A DNA stretch of 9,569 nt, from the NCBI GenBank assembly GCA_016781225.1, contig JADDQT010000061.1, forward strand, positions 1-9,569, read 5' to 3'. The first letter of the stretch is position 1. The number at the start of each line of letters is the position of its first letter. The notes beneath the pieces are model-generated. The model ran no database searches and was not told the DNA's origin. It saw only the letters and a list, made by a program, of their open reading frames with translations. Of the stretch, positions 6,412 through 9,569 are shown one piece after another. The position numbers and the translations under genes are program-made. This DNA comes from Actinomycetota bacterium (GTDB lineage: Bacteria; Actinomycetota; Acidimicrobiia; Acidimicrobiales; GCA-2861595).

Positions 6412-7464
6412 GTGGCGCTGTACGAGATCACGGACAATAGGTTGGTCCGGCAGCAGAAGGTGACGTTCAACGAGCTCACGTTGTACGAGCGGGCAGATTT
6501 GCAGCGCCTGTTGCGTGATGACATCGGTGTGCTCAATGACAACCTGCTGGTCATTGCTGAGGAATATGCCCAGTGGGCGGACGCCCGGCGGCGGGTCGAC
6601 CTGCTAGCCGTAGACCGAGAGGCTCATCTCGTCGTCATCGAGCTCAAGCGCACCGAGGATGGCGGGCACATGGATCTTCAGGCGGTGCGTTACGCGGCGA
6701 TGGTGTCCGCCATGCGCTTCGACGATGTCGTCGACACTTACGCGAGCCATGCGGCGAAGCAGCGGCCCGGTGAGGACGTCGACGCCAGAGGTGAGTTACT
6801 GGACTGGTTTGGCGTAGAGGAGGGCGGTGAAGAGACAGTCATATCGTCGGACGTGCGCATCATCCTCGTCTCGGCTGACTTCGGCCCGGAGATCACGACG
6901 ACCGTGCTATGGCTGAACCGATTCGAAGGAATGGACATTCGCTGCGTGCGTCTCGTCCCTTACCGGCTCGACGAGCGGGTCCTGCTCGACGTACAGCAGC
7001 TCATCCCTTTGCCGGAGGCAGCCGATTACCAAGTCCGGTTACGGCAGAAGCAGAAGCAGCAGGAGCGTTCACGCGGCGACGGCCGGGATCGAACGCGTTA
7101 CCAGGTCGTTATCGATGGCCAAGTGCTTCCCCAGGAGCATTACAAGCGGCAGGCGGTACGGGTGGTGGTTGAGAGCTTGGTCGAGCGGGGCGTTCCCGCT
7201 CGCTCAATTGGCGAAGTGCTTGGTGGCCGCTTCCGGTCCATCGAAGGGGAAGTGGACGATCGGGACGCAGTCGTGGCGGCCCTTCGGGCGGACGACACCC
7301 GCTTCGACCCAGTGCGGTGGTTCGTCGAGTTCCCCATCTGCGAGGACGGCCTGACGTGGGTCTTGAGCAATCAATGGGGTACCCAAACCGAAGGTGCCCT
7401 TCGTGATCTCTCTGAGGCCTTCCCCGAGGCGAAAGTCACCTTCCGCCCTGCTGAAAGCGTATGA
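6412..7464 (+). CDS. PD-(D/E)XK nuclease-like protein, RecB/NucS-type fold, unknown role
   Basis: This 350-residue protein belongs to a widespread, poorly characterised family beginning MALYEI-x-D-x-RL. Residues 45-95 show a restriction-endonuclease-like core: E50/E51, D63 in RRRVDLLAVD, E77-L-K79 in VVIELKRTEDGG, then Q90-x3-Y94, the QxxxY pattern of RecB-family nucleases. All putative metal ligands are present, so activity is plausible. A basic, glutamine-rich linker (about 209-228) separates this from a C-terminal domain (230-350) with no motif I recognise. The N-terminal half resembles the DUF91/NucS nuclease group, but the protein is much longer than NucS. The GTG start at 6412 matches the family N-terminus. 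No Shine-Dalgarno is visible, so translation may be leaderless, with AGAATC (6401-6406) as a weak -10. Third positions are less G/C-biased than in nrdJ exteins, hinting at transfer. It converges on the transketolase. The DNA substrate and cellular role are unknown. Confidence 0.75.
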   Translation: MALYEITDNRLVRQQKVTFNELTLYERADLQRLLRDDIGVLNDNLLVIAEEYAQWADARRRVDLLAVDREAHLVVIELKRTEDGGHMDLQAVRYAAMVSAMRFDDVVDTYASHAAKQRPGEDVDARGELLDWFGVEEGGEETVISSDVRIILVSADFGPEITTTVLWLNRFEGMDIRCVRLVPYRLDERVLLDVQQLIPLPEAADYQVRLRQKQKQQERSRGDGRDRTRYQVVIDGQVLPQEHYKRQAVRVVVESLVERGVPARSIGEVLGGRFRSIEGEVDDRDAVVAALRADDTRFDPVRWFVEFPICEDGLTWVLSNQWGTQTEGALRDLSEAFPEAKVTFRPAESV

Positions 7465-7471
7465 GCTGAGC

Positions 7472-7494
7472 GCCCCCTGGCCGGGCCCGGGGGC
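7472..7494. terminator. GC-rich hairpin between convergent genes
   Basis: GCCCCC (7472-7477) and GGGGGC (7489-7494) pair around an 11-base interior that itself holds the palindrome CCGGGCCCGG. The nuclease stop is 7462-7464 and the transketolase stop codon occupies 7494-7496. With only 29 bases between the genes, this is the only candidate bidirectional terminator. It has no T tracts. Confidence 0.45.
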
Positions 7495-9341
7495 TACCCC
7501 TCGGTCTCGGCCAGCTTGCGGGCGGCGTCGGCGATGGACTCGGCGTCGATTCCGGCGTCCTTGATCAGGTCCTTGGACGGGCCTGACCCCGGCATCTTGC
7601 GCACCGCCATCTTCACGACCCGGAGGGTGAGCTCACTCTCGGCCAGCGCATCGAGCACGGCGTCACCGAGACCGCCCTCGGGCCAGTGGTCCTCAACGGT
7701 GATGAGCCGGCCGCCAGTGTCCTGAGCCGCCTCCCTGAGGGTGGCGGCGTCTATGGGCTTGATGGAGTAGGCGTCGATCACCCGGGCGTTGAGGCCCTCC
7801 CCGGCCAGCGTCTCCGCCGCCTCCAGGGCCTCGTGCACACAGACCCCCGCGGCCACGATGGCCACCTTGTCGTCGTCGGAGCGGCGGGCCACATAGCTTC
7901 CGCCCACCTCGAACTGCTCGTCCGGCTCGTAAATCACCGGCAGTGCAGGCCGGGCCGTGCGCAGGTAGCGGACGCCCTCGAGGTCGGCCATCTGCCACAC
8001 CAGCTGGGCCGTCTGGTTGGCGTCGGAGGGGTGCAGGACCGTGCTGCCGTACACAGCTCGGAACATGGCAATGTCCTCGAGGCCCATCTGCGACGGACCG
8101 TCCTCGCCGATGGAGACACCGGCGTGGGAGCCGCACAGGTTGAGGTCGGCCCCGCTGATGGCGGCCATGCGGATGAAGTCGTAGGCCCGGCTCATGAAGG
8201 CGGCAAAGGTGGACGCATAAGGGACCCAGCCCCTCACCTGTACGCCGACGGCAGCGGCCACCATGAGCTGCTCGGCGATGTACATCTCGAAGTACCGCTC
8301 GGGATGAGCCTTGGTGAATATCTCGGCGTGGGTCGAGTTGCTGATCTCGCCGTCGAGGCAAACCACGTCGCCTCTATTGCTGCCCAGTGCCGTGAGAGCC
8401 TGGCCGTAGGCCTTGCGGGTGGCCACCTCCTCACCCACCTTGAAGGTCGGGATCTCGGCCCCGGCCACCTCGAAGGTGTGGGGTGCCTGGTCGGTAACGG
8501 GCTTGCTCACCTGCACGGCGATGTTGCTCTCGCCCCCCAGCTCCTTGATGGCGGTCTCGGCGTCCTTGACCGGCTTGCCGTGGGCTTCGTTGCGGTCCTC
8601 GACCTCGGTGACGCCCTTGCCCTTGATGGTCTTGGCGATGATCACCGTGGGGCTGCTGGGCGTCCCCACCGCCTCGCTGTAGGCGTCGTCGATGGCCTGC
8701 ACGTCGTGGCCGTCGATCACGATGGTCCGCCAGCCGAAGGCCTCGGCCGGCTTGGCGAAGGCGTCGACGTCCCACTGGTGCATGGTGAAGCCGCGCTGGC
8801 CCAAGCGGTTGACGTCGATGATGGCGGTGAGGTTGTCCAGCCCGAAGTGGCCGGCGTGCTCGAAGGCCTCCCACATGGAGCCCTCGGTCATCTCGCTGTC
8901 ACCGCACAGCACCCAGACCCGGTAGGGCAGGTAGTCGAGCTGTTTGGCGGCCAGGGCGATCCCAACTCCGATGGGAAGCCCCTGGCCGAGCGAGCCGGTG
9001 GCCACGTCGACGTAGGGCAGGGCACGGGGCACGGGGTGGCCCTGGAGCCGGCTGCCCAACTGGCGGTAGGTCATCAGCTCTTCGTCATCGATGACGCCGG
9101 CGGCCCGGTACATGGCGTAGAGCAGCGGTGAGGCGTGGCCCTTGGAGAAGATCAGATGGTCGTTGTTGGGGTTCTCGGGCTCGTCGAAGTCGTAGTGCAG
9201 GTGCTTGGCCATGAGCACGGCCATGAGGTCGGCGGCCGACAGCGAGGACGTGGGATGGCCCGAGGAGGCGGCCGAGCTGGTGCGGATGGAGTCGACGCGG
9301 AACTGTTGAGCCAACTCTCGCCACTGATCGAAATCACTCAT
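7494..9341 (-). CDS. tkt: Transketolase (single-chain, mammalian-like short type)
   Basis: This 615-residue thiamine-diphosphate enzyme transfers two-carbon ketol units between sugar phosphates in the non-oxidative pentose phosphate pathway, in the cytosol. The domain order is as expected. The N-terminal cofactor domain has GHP (28-30), FSKGHAS (65-71), GSLGQGL (116-122) and the metal/diphosphate motif CGDSEMTEGS (146-155). The pyrimidine-binding domain has the catalytic Glu357 in YIAEQ and SIGEDGPSQMGLED (410-423). A C-terminal domain follows (about 490-610). The GPSQM-x-LED stretch and the length match human-type transketolase (about 620 residues), not the E. coli/Streptomyces type (about 660-700, with GPTHQP). 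It is a full-length fusion of the halves that are separate genes in some prokaryotes. The start ATG (9339-9341) has a Shine-Dalgarno GAGAGG (complement of 9350-9355) eight bases upstream. The gene behind it is on the same strand with a 59-bp gap, so co-transcription is possible. Confidence 0.95.
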   Translation of the reverse strand: MSDFDQWRELAQQFRVDSIRTSSAASSGHPTSSLSAADLMAVLMAKHLHYDFDEPENPNNDHLIFSKGHASPLLYAMYRAAGVIDDEELMTYRQLGSRLQGHPVPRALPYVDVATGSLGQGLPIGVGIALAAKQLDYLPYRVWVLCGDSEMTEGSMWEAFEHAGHFGLDNLTAIIDVNRLGQRGFTMHQWDVDAFAKPAEAFGWRTIVIDGHDVQAIDDAYSEAVGTPSSPTVIIAKTIKGKGVTEVEDRNEAHGKPVKDAETAIKELGGESNIAVQVSKPVTDQAPHTFEVAGAEIPTFKVGEEVATRKAYGQALTALGSNRGDVVCLDGEISNSTHAEIFTKAHPERYFEMYIAEQLMVAAAVGVQVRGWVPYASTFAAFMSRAYDFIRMAAISGADLNLCGSHAGVSIGEDGPSQMGLEDIAMFRAVYGSTVLHPSDANQTAQLVWQMADLEGVRYLRTARPALPVIYEPDEQFEVGGSYVARRSDDDKVAIVAAGVCVHEALEAAETLAGEGLNARVIDAYSIKPIDAATLREAAQDTGGRLITVEDHWPEGGLGDAVLDALAESELTLRVVKMAVRKMPGSGPSKDLIKDAGIDAESIADAARKLAETEG

Positions 9342-9357
9342 CGAAAACGCCTCTCTC

Positions 9358-9377
9358 TGGTCCGGTGTTTGGTCCGG
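9358..9377. repeat. Short direct repeat upstream of transketolase
   Basis: TGGTCCGG occurs at 9358-9365 and 9370-9377, a 12-bp period just upstream of the transketolase ribosome binding site. It might be a regulator half-site pair, but it is short and may be chance. Confidence 0.3.
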
Positions 9378-9400
9378 CAGCCACCCTTGATCCGCCCATC

Positions 9401-9568
9401 TTAGGAGCCCGCGGCCGGAACGCCACTGGGGCTGCCCGGGGCCGGGCCCGCGGGGACGAAGCGCAGCGATTCGGGCTCGTACCCACCTTCGCTGCGGCGG
9501 GCCACCACGCCTGCCAACCCCTGCGTCGTCGCCGCCGTGAGCAGGGCACTTCCCTCGCCTGGGTAGAC
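9401..9568 (-). CDS. C-terminal end of a protein resembling ATP-dependent DNA ligase (partial at right edge)
   Basis: On the minus strand a frame is open from the right edge to TAA (complement of 9401-9403), giving the last 55 residues. Codon use is G/C-rich in third positions. The stretch ALLTAATTQGLAGVVARRSE followed by GGYEPESLRF resembles the motif IV region of ATP-dependent DNA ligases, typically ALL-x-A-x-x-x-GLEGVVAKR-x(3)-Y-x-PG. Here the motif IV glutamate is Ala and the lysine is Arg, and the protein stops about 25 residues after this region in a Gly/Pro/Ala-rich tail with no OB-fold domain. It may be a catalytically inactive or divergent nucleotidyltransferase-fold protein. The assignment rests on about 30 residues and is tentative. 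It lies 59 bp upstream of the transketolase on the same strand. Confidence 0.5.
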   Translation of the reverse strand, partial: VYPGEGSALLTAATTQGLAGVVARRSEGGYEPESLRFVPAGPAPGSPSGVPAAGS

Positions 9569-9569
9569 G

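Noticed and set aside
7686..9131. 481-codon open frame on the plus strand, antisense to transketolase
   Set aside because: It is a shadow of the high-GC transketolase gene. Its product is a G/V/D/H-rich sequence with no recognisable domain and no ribosome binding site.

Overview
The window comes from a GC-rich bacterium. The codon use is strongly G/C in third positions, the nrdJ is an actinobacterial-type class II gene carrying inteins, and Shine-Dalgarno sites are good. An actinobacterium, perhaps Acidimicrobiia-like, is the best guess, but no marker gene here settles it.

Layout. Bases 1-254 hold the C-terminal end of an unidentified protein and begin with a perfect 45-bp tandem duplication. 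Bases 255-433 show nothing clearly coding. Bases 434-877 encode a complete 148-residue Hint (mini-intein) domain with all its splicing blocks but no recognisable host protein around it. Directly after it lies a compact regulatory region (904-1032): a sigma70-like promoter, two NrdR-box-like operators exactly 31 bp apart, and a strong ribosome binding site. This drives nrdJ (1033-6330), an adenosylcobalamin-dependent ribonucleotide reductase interrupted by two full inteins. Each intein has a LAGLIDADG homing endonuclease. One sits directly before the radical-forming cysteine (NP|CSE) and the other in the substrate phosphate-binding loop (APTG|TIS). Removing both leaves a normal 932-residue enzyme.

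A long perfect hairpin separates nrdJ from a 350-residue PD-(D/E)XK nuclease-like protein of unknown role (6412-7464). That gene converges on a transketolase (7494-9341, minus strand) of the short type also found in mammals. Behind the transketolase, cut by the right edge, is the C-terminal end of a protein resembling the adenylation domain of ATP-dependent DNA ligases.

How it fits together. NrdJ makes deoxyribonucleotides. Transketolase interconverts pentose phosphates and so supplies ribose phosphate, but adjacency is the only link visible. NrdR itself is not in the window. The most unusual aspect is the concentration of three Hint domains within 4.7 kb, one of them apparently without a host gene and placed immediately before the nrdJ promoter.
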